From Rhizophagus sp. LPA8_4_AMF (Eukaryota; Glomeromycota; Glomeromycetes; Glomerales; Glomeraceae), in assembly GCA_021464525.1 (NCBI GenBank), contig JADRCO010001154.1, positions 1-21,975 on the forward strand: a stretch of 21,975 bases of DNA, read 5' to 3'. Position 1 is the stretch's first letter, and each line of letters opens with the position of its first letter. The notes under the pieces were generated by a model. The model made no database searches. It saw only the letters and a program-made list of their open reading frames with translations, and was not told the DNA's origin. Positions 10,430 through 19,760 of the stretch are shown in pieces. A program made the position numbers and the translations under genes.

Positions 10430-10786
10430 CTATTAATTCGCCATAACCCTGCACTTGCATTTTTACCTTACAATGAAATTCCTACAGCTTTTGATGAATT
10501 AAAGACTATCATGTCAGAGAAAGCTAATAGAATTATGGGGTGGTTTGAAATTTTATATCTGTGGAAGAGTAAGGTGTACAACAAGGAGTGGAAATGTCAT
10601 TCGATCTGAACCTTTATTTCCACCTTCACTGTGGTCTATTGTTGATAATATTGAACATGCTTTTTCTTGAATTCAAATAATATTGAGCCCTGGCATAGAA
10701 GATGGAAAACGTTAGTAGGGAATGCACATGTAGGCGTATTTAAAATAATAAAGGGAATACAAAAAAAGCAAAATAGGGTTCAATAG
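10430..10786 (+). mobile_element. Relic of MULE-type transposase-like coding sequence
   Basis: Three consecutive frames give a recognisable transposase-like C-terminal part: NPALAFLPYNEIPTAFDELK, then RSEPLFPPSLWSIVDNIEHAF, then IEPWHRRWKTLVGNAHVGVF, ending in a stop at 10784-10786. Frame changes occur near 10560 and 10668. The order and wording resemble the C-terminal section of MULE/FLYWCH-type transposon proteins that are abundant in Glomeromycotina genomes; this match is from memory, not from a search. The relic starts within about 20 bp of the left arm's inner breakpoint. It is dead: frameshifted, N-terminally truncated and without its catalytic core. Confidence 0.65.
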
Positions 10787-10865
10787 CCGAAATATCAACG
10801 AATTCCACGACGGATCTACGTATGAGCCGGGTCCGGATGATCGGTGCGGCTGGAATATTTCGGCT
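10785..10865. mobile_element. 81-bp GC-rich inverted-repeat element
   Basis: AGCCGAAATAT at 10785-10795 pairs exactly with ATATTTCGGCT at 10855-10865. The interior is much richer in G and C than its surroundings (GAGCCGGGTCCGGATGATCG). It could be a small MITE, or the terminal structure of the transposon whose relic ends at 10786. No clear target-site duplication is visible. Confidence 0.5.
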
Positions 10866-12660
10866 AACTACACCATAATTTAATAACTCTTAATGGGATA
10901 TAGCTATATTTTTGAAAACAAATATATTCAATGAGCTTTTGTTACGAAGAACGTGATAAATTAATTTGGCGAGATTCCAGCTGAATTAAATCAGTTGCCC
11001 CTTGTACACTAAAGGATTATTAATTGCGAGCGAGATTATATTTAAAGAGGTAATAATAATTTTACATATACCATTTATTGTTTATTCAAAAAAAAAAAAT
11101 TTATTATTTACGAACATCGTCTTATTATAGCGCAAACTTAACGAACAGTTATTTCTGATTAAACTAAATTGTAACTTTTGATACATAATTTATTAATAAG
11201 TAATTAATTAATATTTCTTATTTCTTATTTGTCAAATAAAAATTTAAAAACTTTTTTTTTTTACGTATAATTATTTTATTTTATTTTTTTTTTAACTTTA
11301 AATTATTTATTAATAATTAATTCCGCAGCAAGAATTGTCGAAGTTTATAAAACATTTCAAAGCTCTGTTAAAGTACAACTTCAATTTATAATTAAAAAAT
11401 ATGTTGTACTAAAACCAATACAATAAGATATTATTTATGATAATTTACTTAAAATTGGTTTAAAAAATTTCTTCATAGGATCAAATCATAAAAACATATC
11501 AAATATTTTGATATATTACGACAAGAATACGAATTTGATGAATTTCCTAAACTGTTGAAGTAGTTAAAGAATGAGTAAAAAGTGAATGGTTTTGAAAGAC
11601 AATTTGAAGAGACGAATGATTAAATTCTATATAATATATTACAAGATCTAAATGTCAATTTATCTAAAATATTATCAGAAAAATTATAATAGGAAATCTA
11701 TAAGAATAATTTATTTGAAATTTTATATTACTATTATTAGTAATTGAAAATCACACAAGTATTATACAAGGTGACTATGATTTAAATAAGTACCAAAATT
11801 TAAGTGGACGCCACTATGATCATAAATTTCGGGTTTACCCACGAGTGTAGCAAATCAAGAAATTTGTGAAACATTACACTTACAACAATTCGGCTAATGA
11901 CATAATTCATGAAAATTCATGAATAGTCATTTCGCCCACTCAAGTGATTGCACTATAGTTGTATTGTTATAAATAAAGTAATTTATGATCAAAATAATAA
12001 ATAGATAACTTAAATAGTTATTTAACGTTTGTTTATATGCAAGATACGTAATAAAACTTAGTATTTCGGTTATATATTATTAAATAAAATAATGATGCGT
12101 TGCGAATTGCCGACATGATGTATTATTATCTGTTATTACACGGTCAAATAATTTAGCGCACAAATTGAGCATTTGATCACTAATTCTTTTTCAGAATGTA
12201 AAGACTAAAAAAAAACAAAAAATAAGCAATTTAAAATGTCCAATATTATTTATTGATGTCAGAAGAAATTATAAAATAGTCTGTCACACGTTTCTTTTTT
12301 AAAAAAAATCGAAGAATTTTTTTGTTCATTATTATGTAATAGAAGATTAAATTTTTAGTTAGGATATATAATAAGTTATAAAAATTGGCCAAGTAATAAC
12401 GATTAATTACTCGGTATTATCGTATAATGAATTCTAATTGGATAAAAAAAAAAATCATGCTAAAAAAAATCTTATTTATAATAAAAAAATTATGTCGTAA
12501 TTTCGTAAGTTTATTTTTTGCGGAAAAACATCATCATATTATTGCCAATTTTTAGTTAGAAATTTCTAAATTTCTATACGGAATACAGTACGCTTATTTG
12601 TTGATCATATAATGGTCAGCCGAATAAATATAAATAGTCGCACAAAATTATAACAATACG
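10866..12660. other. AT-rich region between the arms; possible coding relic near 11500-11700
   Basis: Mostly non-coding. Around 11500-11700 (+) one frame reads protein-like (EYEFDEFPKLLK, VNGFERQFEETND) but is broken by several stops, so it may be a decayed gene of unknown type. The rest shows only A/T runs and no feature I can support. Confidence 0.4.
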
Positions 12661-12700
12661 ATTTTTTTTGTAATGAGAAATTTCTGATTTTCTCGGTCAA

Positions 12701-12920
12701 TATATAAAGGCCCTTTTTCTCCTCATTCACTTTTCAGCAACAAAAAACTTTTTTTTTTTCAATTACAAAAAAAAAAGAAAATACATAAAGGACACTTCAA
12801 ATTTCTTTGAAAAAAAAAAGAATCAAGCTTTTGAAATTGATTTTTTTCCTCATTCACAACAAATATATACAAAGGCTCTTTCTCATTTCTCAGAACCAAA
12901 GCTTTTTAAATTAATTTTTT
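12701..12920 (+). promoter_or_regulatory. Triplicated TATA/pyrimidine leader motif upstream of the F-box gene
   Basis: Three imperfect copies occur at about 81- and 84-bp spacing: TATATAAAGG at 12701, TACATAAAGG at 12782 and TATACAAAGG at 12866. Each is followed by C/T-rich sequence and an A- or T-rich run; CCTCATTCAC occurs at 12721 and again at 12848. The first copy is a good TATA box about 260 bp from the ATG at 12960. The array may offer alternative start sites or be part of the 5' leader. Confidence 0.5.
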
Positions 12921-12959
12921 TTTTAAAAATAAAATATTTTCTTTTAATATTTTAAAGGA

Positions 12960-14417
12960 ATGCCTGGTGTAGTCTTACCTGCTCATCAGTATTATCTACC
13001 TCTTATTCAACAACAAATTGTCTCCAAAAATCAAAATAAAAATTCAAAAAATGCACATATTCCTTACGTTCCTCCCGAAATCATTCGCATAATTCTTAAT
13101 TTAGTAAAAGATGACAAGAAAACTCTTGCTGCTTGTTCCTTAGTCAATCATACTTTTAATCTTCACGTTAATCCGATTTTGTATCATTCTGTTTCTTTTT
13201 CGTACCCTTTCAATTTTACTTCATTCGCTAATACTATCATTGATGAATCTCAACGTTCTCAATTGATCCATCATTTGGATCTATCAAGTTTTTCTACTTT
13301 AGGCTTACAAAAGAGTAAAAAGAACATGGCTACAATTGAAAATTTTGTTACTCCGAATCTTATTATACAAATTTTAAGATATTGTACAATGTTAGAATCT
13401 TTTTCTATTTCGGAATCTTTGGAATCGGTGATAACTCTTGAAGTTTTACAAGTTCTTGCATTCGAATGTAAAAACATTAAAACTATAGACTTTTGTGGAT
13501 TGTCAAACAAACAATTTAATTCTGCTCTTACCTCTTTAACAGAAATTATGGGACATGTCAAATTATTTTGTTATTATGAAAATGGAATACCGACATTTTC
13601 ATTTCAAAAAGTAAATTATGTAGCATTACCACATCTTAAACGTCTTTCACTTCATAAATGTCCAATTATTTCTGAAACTTCCATAATTACCCTTCTCGCA
13701 CACTCACCAAATCTTACTCACCTTGATTTAGGTGGTTGTTCTATTAGTGATTTAACACTTAATTTCCTCGCAACTGAAACTAATATTCCAAAAACATTAA
13801 CACATTTATTACTTGCTAAATGTAAAAACATTTCTTCTGAAAACATTTCCGCTTTAGTAAACGAATGTAAACAATTAGAAGTTCTTAATCTTTATGGTGG
13901 CAGAGATATTGCCACCGCTATTAACGAATATGATCTTATCACAATTTTAACTTCTTCATCCGCTAAAAAATTTAAAAATTTAGATATTGGTTCATCTCAC
14001 ATAACACTAAATGTTTTACATACCATACAAAAAAATTGTTTAGCCTTACGACATCTTGGAATTTCAAAAGCTTGTATTCAATCAATTACTTATATTGATA
14101 ATTTTTTAAAAGCAATTCCAAATCTTGAATATATAGATCTTACTGGCGTACCATGCATGACACCATTAAATGTCGCTAGCTTAATAAATAATTTACAAAA
14201 GGATCATTCACTTCATATTATTGAAATGAGTGAATCTTTAGTCAATAAACTCGATACTATTAACGGATGGAAGACAAATAAGAATTATAGTAGAAGGTGC
14301 TATTATGCTAAGCAAACACTTAGACCGGATAGAGTTCATCCAAGAAAGTTGGATATGGCTGAATATGGGTCAGAAAGAATGAGCAAGATTTTCCAATATT
14401 ACAGTTTTGATCGTTAA
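12960..14417 (+). CDS. F-box / leucine-rich-repeat protein
   Basis: A single uninterrupted frame encodes 485 residues from the ATG in AAAGGAATGCC. An F-box-like motif lies at about residues 33-80 (YVPPEIIRIILNLV, TLAACSLVNHTFNL, NPILYHSVSF), followed by degenerate leucine-rich repeats from about 140 to 430 (LPHLKRLSLHKCPIIS, SPNLTHLDLGGCSISDLTL, LTHLLLAKCKNIS, QLEVLNLYGG). The basic tail (about 445-485) has GWKTNKNYSRRCYY. F-box proteins join Skp1-Cullin1 ubiquitin ligases and select substrates through the repeats; the substrate here is unknown. The family is large in Glomeromycotina. The 3' third lies in the right duplication arm, and a broken copy of it lies at 9937-10410. Confidence 0.9.
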   Translation: MPGVVLPAHQYYLPLIQQQIVSKNQNKNSKNAHIPYVPPEIIRIILNLVKDDKKTLAACSLVNHTFNLHVNPILYHSVSFSYPFNFTSFANTIIDESQRSQLIHHLDLSSFSTLGLQKSKKNMATIENFVTPNLIIQILRYCTMLESFSISESLESVITLEVLQVLAFECKNIKTIDFCGLSNKQFNSALTSLTEIMGHVKLFCYYENGIPTFSFQKVNYVALPHLKRLSLHKCPIISETSIITLLAHSPNLTHLDLGGCSISDLTLNFLATETNIPKTLTHLLLAKCKNISSENISALVNECKQLEVLNLYGGRDIATAINEYDLITILTSSSAKKFKNLDIGSSHITLNVLHTIQKNCLALRHLGISKACIQSITYIDNFLKAIPNLEYIDLTGVPCMTPLNVASLINNLQKDHSLHIIEMSESLVNKLDTINGWKTNKNYSRRCYYAKQTLRPDRVHPRKLDMAEYGSERMSKIFQYYSFDR

Positions 14418-14658
14418 TTTTTTTTTATATATATAAAAAGACTTTTAATATAATTTAAAGCAATTTAGAGTAATTAATAATTTGACAATAATTTTTAATT
14501 TAATTTTTAATATTTTATTTTAACATAATTATATTTTGTATATATTTTTCTTTCTATTTCTTACATAATAATGTAATAAAAGAATTTATCATACTGTATG
14601 TGAAAAGTTTCATTTTACCATAAAATTTTCTCGTGAATTGCGTATAAATACTGATAAT

Positions 14659-14943
14659 TTAAGGAGTTCCGTTATTATAAAATTTACAGTTAATTGTTTT
14701 TTCTCTCAAATTAGCATTTTTAAATTGAACATAATATTTACCAAGATAACATAATTTAAACGTATTATGTAGATCGTCCGTTGAATTCCAGCATTTTTCA
14801 TTAACTCTATAACACTTGGAAATTTCTTCAATAGCATTAGGTCCTATACTATTACTTACTAATCGGCAAAAGGATATTGTCTAAATGTTAACATCCATCT
14901 TTAGCTGAGAGATATCTGAATACAGCAATATTATAAAGAACAT
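14659..14943 (-). other. Right-arm counterpart of the conserved small open frame
   Basis: From an ATG at 14943 the frame reads 20 codons (MFFIILLYSD, hydrophobic start), meets TAG at 14883-14881, then stays open for about 73 more codons to TAA at 14661-14659. The downstream part has five cysteines (FCR, KCY, KCW, LCY, NCK). A TATA-like TATATAAAC lies near 15010-15020. The left arm has TGG at the TAG position. A small cysteine-containing secreted protein, now broken, is possible but unproven, and the 5' ends of the two arm copies do not keep a common frame. Confidence 0.25.
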
Positions 14944-15208
14944 TTATTTACGTAAACTTCCTTATTAAACTATTAAACTATTATTTTACATGGTGATTTT
15001 AAAAAAGTTTATATAGTAAATAACACGCGACGCAGCAAGACTAATTAATATCATATCGGAGCATGAGAAACATTTTACCGAAATGTATCACAACGTACGT
15101 CCATGTGACAGAATAAATGATCGTACCTTAGTAAATGATTGGAAGTTATTTATTTATCCTGTACTTTTGACTTTGTGATAATTCATAATGGTTAACTAAT
15201 ACTTATCT

Positions 15209-15331
15209 GTTATATCCTGGGTGGTTGGGGGATAAGCTTAATTTTACTAGAATCACATAATGATCAGCCGTTAGGCTGATCATTTTTGACTATTAAAATA
15301 AGCTATTTATCCCCTAACCCAGTGGTATAAC
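15209..15331. mobile_element. MITE-like inverted-repeat element with perfect central hairpin
   Basis: The ends are imperfect inverted repeats of about 40 bp: GTTATATCCTGGGTGG with GGGGGATAAGCTTA on the left, and the complement of CTATTTATCCCC, CCCAGTGG and TATAAC on the right. The centre is a perfect 11-bp palindrome AATGATCAGCC / GGCTGATCATT with a GTTA loop (15259-15284). It is absent from the matching place in the left arm, so it inserted after the duplication or was lost from the left arm. It carries no coding sequence. Confidence 0.7.
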
Positions 15332-15336
15332 TTTTT

Positions 15337-15471
15337 TATCCCCTGCCATTTACACAATTTATGCGAATATTTATACCTACCAGGAGCGCATAAATAAATG
15401 TATATTTATTGATCGTCCAGTAGGGATAATTAAATTCGCATAATTGTGTAAATGGTGTCGATCATGGGATA
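15337..15471. mobile_element. Second MITE-like element with 23-bp terminal inverted repeats
   Basis: CCATTTACACAATTTATGCG near 15346 is matched in inverted orientation by CGCATAATTGTGTAAATGG ending at 15455, nearly perfect over about 23 bp. The pairing may extend outward to TTATCCC (15337) and GGGATAA (15471), words also present in the neighbouring element, so the two may be related or nested. It is non-autonomous and missing from the left arm. Confidence 0.65.
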
Positions 15472-15566
15472 ATATTTTATTCCACTGAACTTTATTAATT
15501 TTGTAAAAGCTTTTAACTTAAGCTAAGCACTATTTTTGAATTTTTTTCTTTTTTTTTTTTAGTAGA

Positions 15567-15778
15567 ATGAGCGAAGAAAATTTGTGCTTGGGGTTTTCTT
15601 TATTTCTTATACTGATAACATTTAATTTACTTCAGGTAAATACTTTTAACTCTGAATTTGCACATAAATATAAATATCTGATGGTATTATTGATTTAAAG
15701 TAGGGACCCAGCGTAGAAGTTGATTTTGACGGAATTTTAAGCAAAACTGAAGATATTTTTACTAATATAATGATGATC
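15567..15778 (+). pseudogene. Truncated 5' copy of the lectin gene (signal peptide and second exon)
   Basis: This copies exon 1, intron 1 (65 bp, same length) and most of exon 2 of the lectin gene at 7561-9057. Exon 1 (15567-15635) still encodes a hydrophobic signal-like peptide. The first codon of exon 2 is TAG at 15701-15703 where the intact gene has TGG. A three-base deletion follows in the repeated Ser codon. Similarity stops near 15778 at ATGATGAT, before the second intron, so the helical and lectin parts are absent. Confidence 0.85.
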
Positions 15779-15861
15779 ATATTCTTTATGAAAACTAGTA
15801 AAAATATTAATATTTTAGTTTTTTTTATAACATATAATGCAAATTTAGTGGTTACTTACTT

Positions 15862-16240
15862 CTAAGAATATTCATCTATATTAGAAATTTGTTTCGTAAT
15901 TTGGTTAGCAGTTTCTTTAGATGATCCATCAAATAAGTAAGAATTAATAAAGCACGCTATATTTAACTACATTTTCTTTGTTTTTACTTCCAGCCGTTCC
16001 AAATAAAAATCAAGAAATTCATCAAAATTGGTAAACTGTGTTACATTTACATATTCGGCATTATCAGAATTTCTCTCTTGTAGTCGGTTTGATTTTTTTG
16101 ATCGTTTTACGACAGTGAATGCAAATTCGAAGCTGCTTACTAGTTTTATCATGAATATAAAGTTCGAGAGGTAAAGTTTTATAACAACAAGTGCACGGTT
16201 GTAATTTTTCAATACTGTTATTTTGCTCTTGAGAGTTCAT
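15862..16240 (-). pseudogene. Broken CxxC..CxxC zinc-finger-like gene fragment
   Basis: From an ATG at 16240 the frame reads MNSQEQNNS, then a CTCC...CIHC arrangement (two CxxC pairs about 20 residues apart, with KTLPLELYIHDKTSKQLR between) and a basic stretch. A run of seven A (complement of 16093-16099) shifts the frame; the following frame continues with NSDNAEYVNVTQF and FDEFLDFYLERLE, passes a TAG at 15969-15967, then FDGSSKETANQITKQI, ending at 15862. I recall repetitive Glomeromycotan proteins with a similar N-terminal CxxC pair and SKETAN-like motif, but cannot confirm this. One frameshift, one stop and no C-terminal part make it a relic. It abuts the outer end of the right arm. Confidence 0.5.
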
Positions 16241-16880
16241 TTCTGAAAAAATACAGTAAAATATAAACAACGCATAATATTAAGATTACAATAAATATAA
16301 CATGAAAAAAATTATAAAACTATAGTTTAACACCTTAATTTTACATATAATACAAATACGATATATGTGTTAATTTGTTAATTTCTTTGACCCTTCTTGA
16401 TGAAGTATAAACTGAGGGAGACTGTTTTTTTAACACAGTATTTGATATTAATATTTGTAACACAAAATAATAAACGTGGGATGGCTGATGAGCCACAAAA
16501 AAATATCACGTGCCAGTAATTTTTTTGGTGGTTACGCTGGGTAATCGGTGTAGCTTTAGCCAATTTCACTAATGGTGCTTGTTGTTTTTTATCTAAAATT
16601 TATTTATAAAACTTTTATTAAATATTTTATACCAGGTTGTGATACAATTTGTTTCGGTAAAAATATAAATAAGTGGATTTAATCTAAATTCGGGAAAATC
16701 CCTGAAGAAAAACGAGTTTTAACTTCAAATTACGTAACTACATACTGTACATGCGAATTAAACTACATTATACATTATTTTATATTGAATAAACTTTAAA
16801 ATATGATAACTCATTAATATAATGATGAATTTAGAAAAAAACCAACCAGAAAGAAACCACACAAAACCTTCATTTTTTTC
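16241..16880. other. Intergenic region, no gene seen
   Basis: AT-rich sequence. A CACGTG palindrome occurs near 16508 (TCACGTGCC), as it does at several other places in the window. A 63-codon minus-strand frame at 16378-16569 has no coding character. Confidence 0.45.
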
Positions 16881-17141
16881 TCAGACGGAGTCTCCGGTGG
16901 TGGTGTCCAAAAAACGTTTTAAATCATCGATTAGATCACCATTATCTTTAAAAATAGCATAATACATAATTACGAATCTCGTATTCATTGTACCTTTTCG
17001 ACAGTACATATATAAGAATAGTATTGAAACGATGATAATTTTTTTTGGTATTTTAGTAAGTTCATTACAAAGTCCCTCAGCATAATGTACATAATTTTTA
17101 ATTTGTTCAGCATTATTCATAAACCATGTAATACCGTCCAT
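16881..17141 (-). CDS. Hypothetical small protein with one probable membrane segment
   Basis: An 86-residue frame starts at an ATG (MDGITWFMNN). It has an amphipathic N-terminal third, a hydrophobic segment at about residues 34-48 (KIIIVSILFLYMYC) followed by a basic CRKG, then a polar C-terminus (KDNGDLIDDLKRFL). The composition is more protein-like than most short frames nearby, with balanced charged residues and a single plausible transmembrane helix. No domain is recognised and there is no intron or strong promoter to support it. It may be a real small membrane protein, a fragment of a longer gene, or chance. Confidence 0.35.
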   Translation of the reverse strand: MDGITWFMNNAEQIKNYVHYAEGLCNELTKIPKKIIIVSILFLYMYCRKGTMNTRFVIMYYAIFKDNGDLIDDLKRFLDTTTGDSV

Positions 17142-17600
17142 TGTATTTGTTTTAATTCTTTAAGAACTTTTTTTCGAAATGAATTTATCAAAAAAAAGCA
17201 ATTTTTTTTTAATATACTAATTAGAATGAAGAATATCTTGGAATTGGTTTGATTTTTGTGACAGATAAATGGAGGAAGTGGAAAGACATATGTTTGTATT
17301 AATTGCGAGTGTTAATGTTTTTTTGTCGATTATTTATACCCTGTTTCGGAGATCTGAAGTCCTGAATTAATGTGAAAAACAAGAAATTATGTCAATCAAA
17401 TTCTGAAATTCTAAATATATTATGGCACACAAAATTGCGTTTATTTTTAAACGTAAATTTTTTAGACAAATTTGGTTATTTGCTTGTAACACAAATTTAA
17501 ATAAAGTTAAAATATGCGATATATGGAAATACATGGTACAATAATTATTGAGGCGCCGTAATTTTATATTTATTTTTAGTATATATTTATTTTTATTTTA
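17142..17600. other. Intergenic region, no gene seen
   Basis: Low-complexity AT-rich sequence with no frame, fold or repeat I can support. Confidence 0.45.
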
Positions 17601-17832
17601 TAGTGGCAAAGTTGGTCTTGCATGACCTTAAAGGCCAAATGCACTAATAACGGTTCGGAAAACCTTTCAATTTTCTCCTTTGCTTGTTCCACCGTAATAT
17701 TCTTTTTTTTTTGTGGAACGCTTCATTACTTACTTTCTTCATCTCAAGCATTAGTCAGAATTCATCAATCGTAATATCACATTTGTCATCTAAGATATAT
17801 TCTAGGCGAGGCAGTGGCGAAGTATGCGAATT
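17601..17832 (-). pseudogene. Relic of an unidentified protein-coding gene
   Basis: On the minus strand one frame reads LPRLEYILDDKCDITIDEF, meets TGA at 17757-17755, continues MLEMKKVSNEAFH, then after a run of ten A (complement of 17703-17712) shifts to NITVEQAKEKIERFSEPL and LVHLAFKVMQDQLCHY. The amphipathic helical wording and balanced charges look like real protein with one stop and one homopolymer frameshift. I do not recognise the family. The plus-strand frame opposite (17684-17914) is poor in charged residues and less convincing. Confidence 0.4.
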
Positions 17833-17839
17833 AAAATTT

Positions 17840-18489
17840 TACATATATGTTCGTTTTCTTCAGACCAAATATAATATTATAACAAGTTTTCAAGTGATTC
17901 GTATGATACCATAATTACTCTTAAAGCGGAAAACAAATATCCGATGTTTCAATGTGGCACAGGTAATCACTAATCCAATTCTAGATTTTATTTATCATGC
18001 TCACGTAGTACAATGATATTGATTAATGTAATATTATCCGCAGCACAAAATCTTCTTGCCTTATTTTCTAGCATGTTCTAATAGTAGTGCAGATCATGCA
18101 TATAAGCCACGGGGCATGATGATATAATAAATTACTTAATTAGGAAGGCATCGTATATTGGAATTCTATTATAGAATAAACTTCGCAATATATATTGGAA
18201 ATATTAAATGCTTGTGTGTCAAGTGTCACGACAAAAACCGAATACAGAAAATAAGATAGTAGTTTTCATGATATGTAGTGCATAATAATGTTACTGCAAA
18301 ATATAATACTGTAGTTGACAGGGAAAAATATACGGAGTTGGTAGTATTTGGGTACTCTTAAGTGGAAAATACATCGGACATAAAATAATATGAATACGAT
18401 ATCTACAATAGAAAATATATGCAAGAATAGTTTTTTAAACGGTAATGGAAAACGAAGAGGATAGTAGTAAAAAATATAGATGCCGGGAT
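17840..18489. other. Intergenic region, no gene seen
   Basis: No supported gene or RNA. A minus-strand frame crosses part of it (18266-18607), but it runs into the repeat at 18490 and has a composition like translated AT-rich spacer. Confidence 0.45.
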
Positions 18490-18600
18490 GCAGTGTTGGG
18501 CAATTGGACAATTGGACGTTTTTGATATTTGTCCAAAACCTGTCCAAAACTTGTCCAGAACCAAAACCTTTTTTCATTGGATAGGTTTTGGATAGATCAA
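18490..18600. repeat. Repeat with hAT-like CAGTGTTGGGC end and TTGGAC/GTCCAA words
   Basis: The segment opens with CAGTGTTGGGCAATTGG, a word typical of one end of some hAT-type elements. It then holds TTGGAC twice and the inverse TGTCCAAAAC/TTGTCC three times, so it can fold back on itself. The expected opposite end (GCCCAACACTG) is not found in the window, so it is either a one-ended fragment or an unrelated inverted-repeat cluster. Confidence 0.35.
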
Positions 18601-19760
18601 ATGACAAATATTTTAATTTTAACTCAATTATTAAATTTACTCAGAAATCTTTAAATATTATTTTTAATACTATTTGATTTTACAATTCTAACATTATATT
18701 TTTATTTTATTTTTAGTTTCAGTTGATGAATATTAGAACTTTTGATTGTAATTAAAAGATGTAAGTGTACCTTTTAGAATAATAGTGATGGAAAATAAAT
18801 GTAAAAATAACTAATAATATATAGTTAAACCAACATATGTATATCTTTATAATTTATTTATGTATTATTCTTTTTTTTAATAGATTATTTAATATACCAC
18901 CGGTCATATCACAATAGATGTCGATAACTAATTAAAAATTTATGAGACAAAAATTATTTACACGAACCTTAGAAAACTTTTGTTTCCTAGGTTTTTACCC
19001 ACTTGTTCTACCATTTATTTTGACAATATAATACTTGTATGAAAACTTATATTAGGCCTAACTTCTCCCATTTTTTTGACTTTAATCCAGAGATTCAAAT
19101 TTGTATGAAAACTAATATCTTTTTAAATACTTAAAATACATGTAAATTTTTTACATAGAATTGAAAAACTTATTCATAAAAGACATAAAAGACGAAGTTA
19201 AATATTAATGGCAAATTCGAGATTTTTACTTTTTATGAACAATTAATCTACGTTTGTATTGTTGGGGATAAACAAAAAAAAATAAATTTGCCGTTGAAAT
19301 AACGTAGTTTGTGTTACTTTATGTTAATAGTATATTTAGAGGCAATTTAGCAAATATATTCGAAATGATTCTTGAGATTATTTAGTTGAGATATTATCTG
19401 TTATGTATATTTTCTGTCCAATATTAGTAGTTATATATAGCAAATCATCTTATTTTGATTCGTTCAAACACGTGTGCTATTAAAGATTAATTTACATTTT
19501 ATTGATTACAATAAGCTAAAGATAATTAATTACTAATTAAATTAAGTTTATTCACTCTAGAAAAATACAGCTTAGTTGTATCGTATTCGAAAAAAAAAAA
19601 ATAAAATATGTTCTTAAAAAAAATACTAATTCTACTGCATCTGTCCGCATACCTATTCTCAATATCGTAAGATAAAGTTTTGATTTTGTATTCTTAGCAC
19701 CATCATATGATCGTAAAAAAAAAATTAAAAGTACACGCAAATACAATCAAGAAATCCAAA
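18601..19760. other. AT-rich intergenic region, no gene seen
   Basis: No coding frame with credible composition. A short near-repeat TTGTATGAAAACTTATATT / TTGTATGAAAACTAATATC occurs about 66 bp apart near 19035 and 19101. Nothing else could be supported. Confidence 0.5.

Larger units (their letters stand above)
13943..15778 (+). repeat. Right arm of the large inverted duplication
   Basis: This matches the minus strand of 8840-10410 from inside the F-box gene, through about 1.1 kb of intergenic DNA, to the second exon of the lectin copy. It is longer than the left arm mainly because of two inserted inverted-repeat elements (about 15209-15471) and about 50 bp near 14665-14715 that the left arm lacks. 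The spacer between the arms is about 3.5 kb, too long for a tight hairpin but well placed for inversion by recombination between the arms. Confidence 0.88.

Noticed and set aside
13271..13561. Minus-strand 96-codon frame inside the F-box gene
   Set aside because: Antisense shadow of the leucine-rich-repeat coding sequence.
18266..18607. 113-codon minus-strand frame
   Set aside because: Its start lies within the TTGGAC/GTCCAA repeat and the rest reads as hydrophobic translation of AT-rich spacer.
19552..19746. 64-codon minus-strand frame
   Set aside because: Phe/Leu-rich translation of A/T runs with no motif or homologue recognised.
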